A DNA stretch of 64,000 bases from Actinospineispora acaciae DSM 45401. Lineage in GTDB: Bacteria > Actinomycetota > Actinomycetes > Mycobacteriales > Pseudonocardiaceae. The stretch lies in NCBI RefSeq assembly GCF_000620785.1, contig NZ_JIAI01000019.1:37226-101225 (forward strand), in the 5' to 3' direction. The notes under the pieces were generated by a model. That model was not told the DNA's origin. It worked only from the letters and a program-made list of their open reading frames with translations, and made no database searches. This document shows positions 51,591 through 62,843 of the stretch, in pieces. Each line of letters begins with the position of its first letter. Positions within the stretch are counted from its first letter, which is position 1. The position numbers were made by a program, and so were the translations under genes.

Positions 51591-53003
51591 GTGATACCGA
51601 ACGTGCTGGCCAGCCGGTACGCCAGCCCAGAGCTGACCCGGCTGTTCTCCCCGGAGTACAAGATCGTGCTGGAGCGACGGCTCTGGCTGGCGGTGCTGCG
51701 CGCACAGCGTGAGCTGGGGGTGGACGTCCCGGAGCGGGCGATCGCGGACTACGAGCGGGTGGTCGAGGACGTCGACCTGGACTCGATCGCGGCCCGCGAG
51801 CGGGTCACCCGCCACGACGTGAAGGCGCGCATCGAGGAGTTCAACGCGCTGGCCGGCCACGAGCACGTGCACAAGGGCCTGACCAGCCGCGACCTCACCG
51901 AGAACGTGGAGCAGTCGCAGGTCCGGGCCGGGCTGGTGCACCTGGCCGACCGGACGGTCGCGGTGCTGGCCAGGCTGGCCCGCCGCGCCGGCGAGTACCG
52001 CGAGCTGGTGATCGCCGGGCGCAGCCACAACGTCGCCGCGCAGGCCACCACGCTGGGCAAGCGGTTCGCCAGCGCGGCCGACGAGCTGCTGGTCGCGCGC
52101 GGCCGGTTGACCGAGCTGATCGAGCGGTACCCGCTGCGCGGCATCAAGGGGCCGGTCGGCACCGGGCAGGACGTGCTGGACCTGCTCGGCGGCGATCCCG
52201 CGAAGCTGGCCGAGCTGGAGCGGCGGGTGGCCGACCACCTCGGCTTCGCCACCGTGCTGACCAGCGTGGGGCAGGTCTACCCACGCTCGCTGGACTACGA
52301 GGTGATCACCGCGCTGGTGCAGCTGGCCGCCGGGCCGTCCAGCCTGGCCACCACGATCCGGCTGATGGCCGGGCAGGAGCTGGTCACCGAGGGTTTCCGG
52401 CCCGGCCAGGTCGGCTCGTCGGCGATGCCGCACAAGATGAACACCCGTTCCTGCGAGCGGGTCAACGGGCTGGCCGTGGTGCTGCGCGGGTACGCGAGCA
52501 TGGCCGGCGAGCTGGCCGGCAGCCAGTGGAACGAGGGGGATGTGTCCTGCTCGGTGGTGCGCCGGGTGGCGTTGCCGGACGCGTTCTTCGCCGTGGACGG
52601 GCTGATCGAGACGTTCCTGACGGTGCTCGACGAGTTCGGCGCCTACCCCGCGGTGATCGCCCGCGAGCTGGACCGCTACCTGCCGTTCCTGGCCACCACC
52701 AGCGTGCTGATGGCCGCGGTGCGCGCCGGCGTCGGCCGTGAGACCGCGCACGAGGTGATCAAGGAGCACGCGGTGGCGGTGGCGCTGGCCATGCGCGAGC
52801 GGGGCCAGGCCGGCAACGACCTGCTGGACCGGCTGGCCGCCGACCCCCGGCTCGGGCTGGCGCCCGGCGCGCTGAAGCCGGCCGACCCGCTGGAGTTCAC
52901 CGGCGCGGCGCGCGCCCAGACCGACGAGGTGATCGCGCGCGTGGCGGAGGTCGCCAAGGCCAACCCGGACGCCGCCGGCTACACGCCGTCACCGATCCTG
53001 TAG
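51591..53003 (+). CDS. purB: Adenylosuccinate lyase
   Basis: A 470-residue homotetrameric lyase that acts twice in purine synthesis, on SAICAR and on adenylosuccinate. RHDVKARIEEFNALAGHEHVHKGLTSRDL carries the catalytic His, and the fumarase/aspartase signature GSSAMPHKMNTRSCERV is complete. GTG 51591 begins the conserved IPNVLASRYAS; the longer frame from 51531 lies in the inverted-repeat leader. purC follows 17 bp downstream. Confidence 0.95.
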   Translation: MIPNVLASRYASPELTRLFSPEYKIVLERRLWLAVLRAQRELGVDVPERAIADYERVVEDVDLDSIAARERVTRHDVKARIEEFNALAGHEHVHKGLTSRDLTENVEQSQVRAGLVHLADRTVAVLARLARRAGEYRELVIAGRSHNVAAQATTLGKRFASAADELLVARGRLTELIERYPLRGIKGPVGTGQDVLDLLGGDPAKLAELERRVADHLGFATVLTSVGQVYPRSLDYEVITALVQLAAGPSSLATTIRLMAGQELVTEGFRPGQVGSSAMPHKMNTRSCERVNGLAVVLRGYASMAGELAGSQWNEGDVSCSVVRRVALPDAFFAVDGLIETFLTVLDEFGAYPAVIARELDRYLPFLATTSVLMAAVRAGVGRETAHEVIKEHAVAVALAMRERGQAGNDLLDRLAADPRLGLAPGALKPADPLEFTGAARAQTDEVIARVAEVAKANPDAAGYTPSPIL

Positions 53004-53020
53004 CGGGAGGTACGCCGAAC

Positions 53021-53857
53021 ATGGAGCTGCTGCACTCCGGCAAGGTGCGCGAGGTCTACCTGGACCGGGGCGACATCGTGCTGGTCGCCTCCGACCGGGT
53101 GTCGGTCTACGACGTGGTGCTGCCCACCCCGATCCCGGACAAGGGGGCGCTGCTCACCCAGCTCTCGCTGTGGTGGTTCGGCAAGTCGGCGGACGTGGTG
53201 GACAACCACGTGATCTCCGGGACGGACGTGCCCGACGGGGTGGCCGGCCGGGCGATCCGGTGCCGGCGGCTGGAGATGCTCCCGGTCGAGTGCATCGCGC
53301 GCGGCTACCTGACCGGGCTGGGCCTCAAGGAGTACCAGCGCGACGGCGCGGTCTCCGGGGTGCGGCTGCCGGACGGGCTGGTGGAGGGCTCGAAGCTGCC
53401 CGAGCCGATCTTCACGCCGACCACCAAGGCGCCGGTCGGCGAGCACGACGAGTTCATGACCTTCGACGACGTGGTCGCGCTCGTGGGCGCGGACACCGCC
53501 GCCGAGCTGCGCCGGGCCACCCTGGAGCTGTACCGGCGGGGCGCGGAGCTGGCGGCGGCCAACGGGATCCTGATGGCGGACACCAAGTTCGAGTTCGGCC
53601 GGGCGGCGGACGGGGCGCTGGTGCTCGGCGACGAGATCTTCACCTCGGACTCGTCCCGGTACTGGCCGGCGGTCGACTGGGAGCCGGGTCGCCCGCAGCG
53701 CTCGTTCGACAAGCAGATCGTCCGGGACTGGGCCAACGGCACCGGCTGGGACCGGCGCCCGCCCGGGCCGGAGGTGCCCGCCGAGATCGTGCAGCTGGCC
53801 AGGTCCCGGTACGTCGAGCTGTACGAGCGGATCACCGGCCACCACTGGGTCGGCTGA
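53021..53857 (+). CDS. purC: Phosphoribosylaminoimidazole-succinocarboxamide synthase
   Basis: A 278-residue ATP-dependent ligase joining CAIR and aspartate. HSGKVREVYLDRGDIVLVASDRVSVYDVV carries the ATP-binding loop, with LPVECIARGYLTGLGLKEY and ADTKFEFG as signatures (quoted in parts). ATG 53021 has CGGGAGG at 53003-53009. Its operon position after purB is standard. Confidence 0.95.
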   Translation: MELLHSGKVREVYLDRGDIVLVASDRVSVYDVVLPTPIPDKGALLTQLSLWWFGKSADVVDNHVISGTDVPDGVAGRAIRCRRLEMLPVECIARGYLTGLGLKEYQRDGAVSGVRLPDGLVEGSKLPEPIFTPTTKAPVGEHDEFMTFDDVVALVGADTAAELRRATLELYRRGAELAAANGILMADTKFEFGRAADGALVLGDEIFTSDSSRYWPAVDWEPGRPQRSFDKQIVRDWANGTGWDRRPPGPEVPAEIVQLARSRYVELYERITGHHWVG

Positions 53858-53945
53858 CCACGGCGGCGACGTCACCTGCGCTTTCACGGCATCGTCACGG
53901 TGCCGCCACGTCGAGGTCAGCGGGCCGTCATGCCGGTGCGGCGTC

Positions 53946-54848
53946 ATGGAACACGTGACCGCCACGCTGATCGTGTCGCTGTCCGGGCTGTCCGCGCCAA
54001 CCCTGTCGGACGCCGCCGACCTCGCCACCGAGCTGGACTCCCGCCTGGTGCCGGCGTCCTGGCTGCTCCCGCCCCGACCCCGGGACGGCCGGCACCTTCC
54101 CGACGCGCCGGTGATCCGCTGGCTGCGGGGCCGGGTCCGGGTCGGCGACGCGCTGGTCCTGCACGGTTTCGACCACACCGTGGACCCGATCGGCCGGTGG
54201 GCCACGAGCCCGGTGGCCGGCATGGGCCGGCGCGCGGAGTTCGCCTCGCTGCCCTGCCACGAGGCCACCCTGCGGCTGATCGCGGCCACCCGGACCATGG
54301 ACGAGCTAGGCCTGCCGTCCGAGGTGTTCGCGCCGCCGCGCTGGCTGGCCTCGGCCGGCACGCTGGTGGCGCTGCGCCGGCGCGGGTTCCGGGTGTGCGC
54401 GGACAGCGTGGGCGTGCGGCTGCTGGACGCCGGGGCGGATGGCGGCCGGCTGTTACGCGGGCGGGTGCTCGACGTGAGCGGCGGGCGCGGCGGCGGGCTG
54501 GGGCCGCGGAGTCGTGTTCTGCGCGGCGGTCGGGCGCGCGGGCTGGGTGCGGCGCGCGCGGTGGGCACGGACCATGCAGCGGACCTGGAAGCGGACAAGG
54601 CTAAGGCGCACCGCACACCGGCCGGTTCGCTGGTCGGCGCGGCCACCCGGGTCGCGCGCCGGGGCGGCCTGGTGCGGATCGCGGCGACGGCGTCCGACCT
54701 GCGCCGTCCCGCCTCCCGCGCGGCGCTGATGGACGCGGTCGACGCCGCGCTGGCCGCCGGCGCGCTGCCGGCCACCTACAGGTCGCCCGAGCCGAGCCCG
54801 ACGCCGGCACCGATTACTGGAGCAGGGGCGCCTCCTCCTCGGGGGTGA
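53946..54848 (+). CDS. DUF2334 (polysaccharide deacetylase-like) protein
   Basis: A 300-residue protein with TLIVSLSGLSAPTLSDAADLATELDSRLVP and LVLHGFDHT, typical of actinobacterial DUF2334 proteins of the NodB-like superfamily (quoted in parts). VARRGGLVRIAATASDLRRP near the C terminus fits the same family. Codon usage between about 54490 and 54610 is unusual, with more A/T at third positions than in an alternative frame, so a local double frameshift is possible. Its 3' end overlaps the convergent epimerase gene by 35 bp. Confidence 0.7.
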   Translation: MEHVTATLIVSLSGLSAPTLSDAADLATELDSRLVPASWLLPPRPRDGRHLPDAPVIRWLRGRVRVGDALVLHGFDHTVDPIGRWATSPVAGMGRRAEFASLPCHEATLRLIAATRTMDELGLPSEVFAPPRWLASAGTLVALRRRGFRVCADSVGVRLLDAGADGGRLLRGRVLDVSGGRGGGLGPRSRVLRGGRARGLGAARAVGTDHAADLEADKAKAHRTPAGSLVGAATRVARRGGLVRIAATASDLRRPASRAALMDAVDAALAAGALPATYRSPEPSPTPAPITGAGAPPPRG

Positions 54849-55803
54849 GGCCGGCCTTGCGGGGACGGTTCGGGCCGAGCGAGCGTTCGTCGGCCAGCAC
54901 GTCGGCGGCGGTGTCGGCGAGCGGACGGATCTCCAGGCCGGCGGCCAGCGACGCCTCGGTGTCCCGGTCGGCCATGCCGTAGTGGGTGGTCGGCAGCCAC
55001 AGCGGCAGCGACTTCGGCCCGGCCCACGGTCTGACTCCGGCGGCGAGCAGGTCCTCCGGCGGCACCGGGACCAACGACAGGTCGGCGGCGCCCACCGAGG
55101 AGGCGATGCCCTCCAGCACGGCGGCCAGCGTGCCGCGCGGGCCGGTGCCGTCGAACGTGCCGGCCAGGCCGCGCTCGCCGGCGGAGACGATCCAGTCGGC
55201 CAGGTCGCGCGCGTCGGCGTACTGGAACGGCTGGTCGGGCACGTCCGGGACGACCACCCGGCCGCCGGTGGCCATCCGCGCCGGCCAGTAGCCGAACCTG
55301 TCGTGCGGGTCGCCGGGGCCGGCGAGCAGCCCGCCCCGCACCACGAACGCCCGCTCGCCCAGCGCAGCGCGCACCGCGTTCTCGCTGGCCACCTTGACCC
55401 CGCCGTAGACGTCGGGATCCGGAGTGTCGGACCGCTCGGTGGGCTCGGTGCGCGGCGCGAGCAGCGGCGCGTCGGCGCGCTGGCCGCGGGTGGCGGCGTC
55501 CGCGTAGACGTTGATGGTGGACACGAACGTCCAGTGCCCGGCCTTCTCGGCGAGCGCGTCCAACGCGTCGGCGACCCAGGGCAGCGACATGGTCGCCACG
55601 TCCACCACCGCGTCGAACCGCTCGCCGCGCAGCTCGTCGAGCGCGCCGGGTCGGTCACGGTCGGCCACCACCAGCCGCGCTCCGTCCGGCGCCGAGCCCG
55701 AGGCCCCGCGCGCCACGCACCACACCTCGTGCCCGCGCGCCAGCGCCGCCGCCGCGACCGCGCGGGACAGGAACACAGTGCCGCCCAGCACCAGAACTCT
55801 CAT
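54814..55803 (-). CDS. NAD-dependent epimerase/dehydratase (extended SDR)
   Basis: A 329-residue short-chain dehydrogenase-type protein. The Rossmann motif is VLVLGGTVFLSRAVAAAAL, with a GGTxFLxR variant typical of a reductase/epimerase branch. VVVPDVPDQPFQYADARDLADWIV and a YGGVKVASE tyrosine-lysine pair (YxxxK) complete the site. The substrate is unknown. ATG 55803 is divergent from purS by 99 bp. Confidence 0.87.
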   Translation of the reverse strand: MRVLVLGGTVFLSRAVAAAALARGHEVWCVARGASGSAPDGARLVVADRDRPGALDELRGERFDAVVDVATMSLPWVADALDALAEKAGHWTFVSTINVYADAATRGQRADAPLLAPRTEPTERSDTPDPDVYGGVKVASENAVRAALGERAFVVRGGLLAGPGDPHDRFGYWPARMATGGRVVVPDVPDQPFQYADARDLADWIVSAGERGLAGTFDGTGPRGTLAAVLEGIASSVGAADLSLVPVPPEDLLAAGVRPWAGPKSLPLWLPTTHYGMADRDTEASLAAGLEIRPLADTAADVLADERSLGPNRPRKAGLTPEEEAPLLQ

Positions 55804-55902
55804 GAGCCAACTGTCCCAGAACGGGGGCGCGCGGCGCGGAAGTTGTCCACAGGCCGGCCTCGAGGGACAACCCGACCCGGACGGAGACATTAGGCTGCGG
55901 GC

Positions 55903-56142
55903 ATGGCTCGTGTGGTGGTGGACGTGATGCCCAAGCCGGAGATCCTCGATCCGCAGGGGCAGGCGGTGGCCGGCGCGCTGGCCAGGCTCGGCTTCGCCGG
56001 GGTGAGCGAGGTGCGGCAGGGCAAGCACTTCGAGCTCGACGTGGACGACTCCATCGACGACGAGACACTGCATAAGCTGGCCGGCACGCTGCTGGCCAAC
56101 CCGGTGATCGAGGACTGGCGCGTGACCAGGGTCACCCCGTGA
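55903..56142 (+). CDS. purS: Phosphoribosylformylglycinamidine synthase subunit PurS
   Basis: A 79-residue subunit that bridges PurQ and PurL in the three-part FGAM synthase. VVVDVMPKPEILDPQGQAVAGALARLGF and LLANPVIEDWRV are the family pattern (quoted in parts). ATG 55903 is followed by purQ with a 4-nt overlap (GTGA). Confidence 0.95.
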   Translation: MARVVVDVMPKPEILDPQGQAVAGALARLGFAGVSEVRQGKHFELDVDDSIDDETLHKLAGTLLANPVIEDWRVTRVTP

Positions 56143-56816
56143 CCGCCCGCGTCGGTGTGATCACCTTCCCTGGCACGCTGGACGACGTGGATGCCGCGCG
56201 CGCGGTGCGCCACGCCGGCGCGGAGCCGGTGCCGCTGTGGCACGCCGACGCCGACCTGCGCGGGGTGGACGCGGTGATCGTGCCCGGCGGCTTCTCCTAC
56301 GGCGACTACCTGCGCGCCGGCGCGATCGCCCGGTTCGCCCCGGTCATGGGTCCGGTGTTGGACGCGGCGGGCACCGGGATGCCGGTGCTGGGCATCTGCA
56401 ACGGATTCCAGATCCTCTGCGAGGCCGGCCTGCTGCCCGGCGCGCTGACCCGCAACGCGCGGCTGCGCTTCATCTGCCAAGACCTGTGGCTGCGCGTCGA
56501 GCGCGCGGACACCGCGTGGACCAGCGGCTACCGCGAAGGCCAGCGCATCCTGGTGCCGCTGAAGTCCGGCGAGGGCCGCTACGTCGCCGACCCGCGCACC
56601 CTGGACGAGCTGGAGGAACAACGGCGGGTCGTGTTCCGTTACGAAGCGGGGGCGCCCAACGGCGCGAGCCGGGACATCGCCGGCGTGGCCTCGGCGAACG
56701 GGCGGGTGGTCGGCCTGATGCCGCACCCGGAGCACGCCATCGACCCGGCGACCGGGCCGTCCGCCGACGGCCTGGGGATCTTCACCTCGGTGCTCGCCGG
56801 GCTGGTCGCCAGCTGA
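56139..56816 (+). CDS. purQ: Phosphoribosylformylglycinamidine synthase glutaminase subunit PurQ
   Basis: A 225-residue class I glutamine amidotransferase. The catalytic triad is Cys87 (VLGICNGFQIL) with His and Glu in LMPHPEHAID; VPGGFSYGDYLRAGAIA supports ammonia generation for PurL. GTG 56139 overlaps the purS stop. purL does not follow directly; a permease gene lies between them. Confidence 0.95.
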   Translation: MTARVGVITFPGTLDDVDAARAVRHAGAEPVPLWHADADLRGVDAVIVPGGFSYGDYLRAGAIARFAPVMGPVLDAAGTGMPVLGICNGFQILCEAGLLPGALTRNARLRFICQDLWLRVERADTAWTSGYREGQRILVPLKSGEGRYVADPRTLDELEEQRRVVFRYEAGAPNGASRDIAGVASANGRVVGLMPHPEHAIDPATGPSADGLGIFTSVLAGLVAS

Positions 56817-56931
56817 GCCGGGGACGTATCCGTCCGCCGGCGCGAAGTGGCGCAGGCAACTCGAATTACACGTGCTAGCGGCCCTCTGGCTCCCCGATGC
56901 TAGAGGTGCCGACACTCGACGGACGGATCCG

Positions 56932-58146
56932 ATGAACCTCAAAGAAGCACTCACTATTGCCATGCGCGGCCTGCGTGCGAACCGCCTGCGGTCCGCGCTC
57001 ACCACGCTCGGCATCGTGATCGGCGTGACGGCGGTGATCGTCCTCGTCGGCCTGGGCGACGGCATGAAGGCCGGGTTCAACAAGAGCTTCGGCGAGCTGG
57101 CCACCGCGATCATCGTCAAGAAGGTGGAGGGCTCGGTCCCTGGCGGCGGGAAGGCCCGCGACCTCAAGATGGCCGACGTCAACGCGCTCAGCGACAAGAC
57201 CAAGGCCCCGGACGTGGCCACCGTCATCCCGGTCATCGGCGGCGACGCGCTGGCGACCCGCGACTCCACCACGTTCCGGACCAGCGTGGCCGGCTCGACC
57301 ACCGACTACCTCAGCGTGAACAACCGCGAGATCGTGGCCGGCTCGATGTTCACCGAGGAGCAGGCGCGCACCTCCGCCAAGGTGGTGCTGCTCGGCCCGA
57401 ACCCGGTGGCCAGCCTCTACGGCGGCGACGCCGGCAAGGCGATCGGCTCGGACATACGGCTGGACCGGGCCACGTTCAAGGTCATCGGGGTGCTCAAGAC
57501 GGACGGCAACAACGACGACATCGCGCTGATGCCGCTGCAGACCGCCAGGGCGAACCTCAAGGGCGGCGACTCGATCACGACGATGGCCATCAAGGCGACC
57601 AGCGTGGCCACCGTCCCGGCCGCCGTCGACCAGATCACCAAGATCCTGTCCGACCGGCACAACATCAAGGACCAGTCGAAGCGCGACTTCGACGTCACCG
57701 CGCTGCAGGGCCAGCTGGACCAGATCAACCAGTTCATCTTCTTCCTGAGCCTGTTCATCGTCGCGGTGGCCGGCATCTCGCTGGTCGTCGGCGGGGTCGG
57801 GGTCGCGAACATCATGCTGGTCTCGGTGACCGAGCGGACCAGGGAGATCGGCATCCGCAAGGCCATCGGCGCCCCCCGCCGCGCGATCATGAAACAGTTC
57901 CTGATCGAGTCGACGGTGCTGGCCGGGCTCGGCGGGCTGGTCGGCGTGGTGCTCGGCGTGGGGATCACGCTGGTCGGCGCGGCGGTCATCCCGAACGTGG
58001 CGCCCGACTTCGGCGCGCCCCAGGTGTCGGCCCCGGCGATCGTCGTGGCGTTCGTGGTGAGCCTCGCCATCGGCCTCATCGCGGGCGGTTACCCGGCGTT
58101 CCGTGCCGCCAAGCTGCGACCCATCGAGGCGCTGCGGTACCAGTGA
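56932..58146 (+). CDS. MacB-type ABC permease (paralogue 1, inside the pur cluster)
   Basis: A 404-residue inner-membrane protein with one N-terminal helix (SALTTLGIVIGVTAVIVLV), a large extracytoplasmic MacB_PCD domain (about 45-275) and three C-terminal helices of FtsX-like type, ending RPIEALRYQ. It is a close paralogue of the gene at 61460 (shared MNLKEA, RANRLRSALTTLGIVIGV and VSVTERTREIGIRKAIGA). Such permeases work with a MacB-like ATPase and an adaptor in efflux or envelope stress. ATG 56932 lies 115 bp after purQ. Confidence 0.9.
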   Translation: MNLKEALTIAMRGLRANRLRSALTTLGIVIGVTAVIVLVGLGDGMKAGFNKSFGELATAIIVKKVEGSVPGGGKARDLKMADVNALSDKTKAPDVATVIPVIGGDALATRDSTTFRTSVAGSTTDYLSVNNREIVAGSMFTEEQARTSAKVVLLGPNPVASLYGGDAGKAIGSDIRLDRATFKVIGVLKTDGNNDDIALMPLQTARANLKGGDSITTMAIKATSVATVPAAVDQITKILSDRHNIKDQSKRDFDVTALQGQLDQINQFIFFLSLFIVAVAGISLVVGGVGVANIMLVSVTERTREIGIRKAIGAPRRAIMKQFLIESTVLAGLGGLVGVVLGVGITLVGAAVIPNVAPDFGAPQVSAPAIVVAFVVSLAIGLIAGGYPAFRAAKLRPIEALRYQ

Positions 58147-58176
58147 CCGACGCGCCCGCCACGTAGGCTGGCAGCC

Positions 58177-60567
<2,391 letters not shown>

Positions 60568-60747
60568 GGCCCCAGACGGCCAAGTCACACCCGTCTCGGT
60601 GACGATCACCTCATCGCGTAACGTGGTTGCTACGAACGTCGTTACCCAAGTGGTTCGCATTGCTAGGGATTACGTCGGAATTGACGTGCCGTCAGTAGGG
60701 CGCTTCCTGACATCCTGGGCAGCGGCCAACCCGTACCCGGGGGGAAG

Positions 60748-61440
60748 ATGATCGAGCTCGAGAACGTCACGAAGATCTACCAGATGGGCGACATCGAACT
60801 GCGCGCCCTGAACAACGTCAGCCTGACCATCGAGACAGGCGACCTCGTCGCGATCATGGGTCCCTCGGGTTCCGGCAAGAGCACCATGATGAACATCCTG
60901 GGCTGTCTGGACATTCCCACCGACGGCACGTACCGGCTGGACGGGATCGACGTCGGCACGCTGCGGGACAACCAGCTCGCCGAGATCCGCAACCGCAAGA
61001 TCGGGTTCGTGTTCCAGGCGTTCAACCTGATCCCCCGCACCAGCGCGGTGCGCAACGTCGAGCTCCCCATGGTCTACGCCGGGATCGGCAACCGCAGGGC
61101 GAAGGCCACCGAGGCGCTGGAGAAGGTCGGCCTCGGCACCCGGACCAAGCACCTGCCCAACGAGCTCTCCGGTGGTCAGCAGCAGCGCGTCGCGATCGCC
61201 AGGGCGATTGTTACCGATCCGGTAATGATCCTGGCCGACGAACCGACAGGAAACCTAGACACCGCCTCCACCGTGGAGATCATGAAGCTGCTGACCGAGC
61301 TGAACGACTCCGGCCGCACCGTCGTGCTGATCACGCACGAGGATGAGGTCGCTTCGTTCGCGAAACGCGTGGTCACGCTCCGGGATGGCCAGGTCATCCG
61401 GGACGAGGTCCAGCGGAACAGGAGCGGGGTCAGCGGATGA
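60748..61440 (+). CDS. MacB/LolD-type ABC ATPase
   Basis: A 230-residue ATPase. Walker A is GPSGSGKS (38-45), the Q-loop is VFQAFNLIPRTS, the signature is ELSGGQQQRVAIARAI, Walker B is MILADEPTGNLD and the H-loop is VVLITHE. LDIPTDGTYRLDGIDV marks the MacB/LolD branch. ATG 60748 follows GGGGGGAAG. It is separated from the permease by 19 bp, so both are in one operon with the adaptor. Confidence 0.94.
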   Translation: MIELENVTKIYQMGDIELRALNNVSLTIETGDLVAIMGPSGSGKSTMMNILGCLDIPTDGTYRLDGIDVGTLRDNQLAEIRNRKIGFVFQAFNLIPRTSAVRNVELPMVYAGIGNRRAKATEALEKVGLGTRTKHLPNELSGGQQQRVAIARAIVTDPVMILADEPTGNLDTASTVEIMKLLTELNDSGRTVVLITHEDEVASFAKRVVTLRDGQVIRDEVQRNRSGVSG

Positions 61441-61459
61441 GAGTTGTGTCGGGGACAGC

Positions 61460-62683
61460 ATGAACCTGAAAGAGGCGTTCACCATCGCGCTGCGCAGCAT
61501 GCGCGCGAACCGCCTGCGCTCGGCGCTGACCACGCTGGGCATCGTGATCGGCGTGTCCGCCGTGATCGTGCTGGTCGGTCTCGGTGATGGCATGAAGGCC
61601 GGCTTCAACGAGTCGTTCGGCAAGCTGGGCACCCAGATCATCATCACCAAGACCAGCGGCAGCGTGCCCGGTGGCGGCGCGGCGAAGGACCTCAAGGACT
61701 CCGACGTCACCGCGCTGCGCAACCCGAACCAGGCGCCGGACGTCGGCCAGGTCATGCCGGTGGTCACGGGCAACTCGCTGATCACGTACAACCAGGCGCA
61801 GTTCCGCGCCTCGCTGGCCGGCTCCACCACCGAGTACCTGGACATGAACAACCGCTCGCTGGTGGTCGGGTCGTTCTTCACCGACTCCCAGGAGAAGTCC
61901 AGGGCCAAGGTGGTCGTGCTCGGCCCGAACCCGGTGGCCAACCTGTTCGGTGGCGACGCCGGCGCGGCGATCGGCAAGGACGTGCGCATCGACCGGAGCA
62001 CGTTCCGGGTCATCGGCGTGGTCAAGAGCAACGGCCAGGACGATGACGTGGCGATCATGCCGCTGGGTGCCGCCCGGGCGTTCGTGAAGGGCGGCGGCGG
62101 CGCCGACACGGTGAACACGATCGTCGTGAAGGCGGCCAGCGTGCCGCAGGTTCAGCCCGCGCTGGACCAGGTCACCAAGATCCTGTCCGAGCGGCACAAC
62201 ATCACCGACCCGTCCAAGCGGGACTTCGAGGTCACCGCGCTGCAGAGCCTGCTCGACCAGTTCAACCAGTTCCTGACCTTCCTGACGCTGTTCACCGTCG
62301 CGGTGGCGGCGATCTCGCTGATCGTCGGCGGCATCGGGGTCGCGAACATCATGCTGGTCTCGGTGACCGAGCGGACCAGGGAGATCGGCATCCGCAAGGC
62401 CATCGGGGCCAGGCGTAGTGCGATCATGAAACAATTCTTGATCGAGTCGACGGTGCTGGCCGGGCTGGGCGGCTGCGTCGGCATCTTGATCGGAGTCAGC
62501 ATCACGATCGCGGGCGCGATCGTGATTCCGAAGGTGGCGCCGGACTTCGGCGCGCCGCAGCTGTCCGTGATGGCTATCGTGATCGCCTTCGTGGTCAGCC
62601 TTGCGATCGGCGTGGTCGCCGGTGGGTACCCCGCCAACCGGGCATCCCGGCTGCGGCCGATCGAAGCGCTCAGATACCAGTAG
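61460..62683 (+). CDS. MacB-type ABC permease (paralogue 2)
   Basis: A 407-residue paralogue of the 56932 gene: N-terminal helix, extracytoplasmic domain with LGPNPVANLFGGDAG, and three C-terminal helices with GVANIMLVSVTERTREIGIR. Cognate ATPase upstream and adaptor downstream make this the core permease of the system. ATG 61460 has GGGGACAGC upstream; the longer frame from 61343 overlaps the ATPase. Confidence 0.93.
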   Translation: MNLKEAFTIALRSMRANRLRSALTTLGIVIGVSAVIVLVGLGDGMKAGFNESFGKLGTQIIITKTSGSVPGGGAAKDLKDSDVTALRNPNQAPDVGQVMPVVTGNSLITYNQAQFRASLAGSTTEYLDMNNRSLVVGSFFTDSQEKSRAKVVVLGPNPVANLFGGDAGAAIGKDVRIDRSTFRVIGVVKSNGQDDDVAIMPLGAARAFVKGGGGADTVNTIVVKAASVPQVQPALDQVTKILSERHNITDPSKRDFEVTALQSLLDQFNQFLTFLTLFTVAVAAISLIVGGIGVANIMLVSVTERTREIGIRKAIGARRSAIMKQFLIESTVLAGLGGCVGILIGVSITIAGAIVIPKVAPDFGAPQLSVMAIVIAFVVSLAIGVVAGGYPANRASRLRPIEALRYQ

Positions 62684-62843
62684 TAACCCACGCCAGTGGG
62701 GGTCCGGACCGACACGAGGAATGAGGTGGGCACGGCACACCAGTTGCGATGGACCCCTTCCCCCGAAATGACGACACAGTGAGCGGACCGGTGCTCCCCG
62801 AAACTCACCGGTTCACCACTGCACGTGAAAGGCAGGACTGTTG

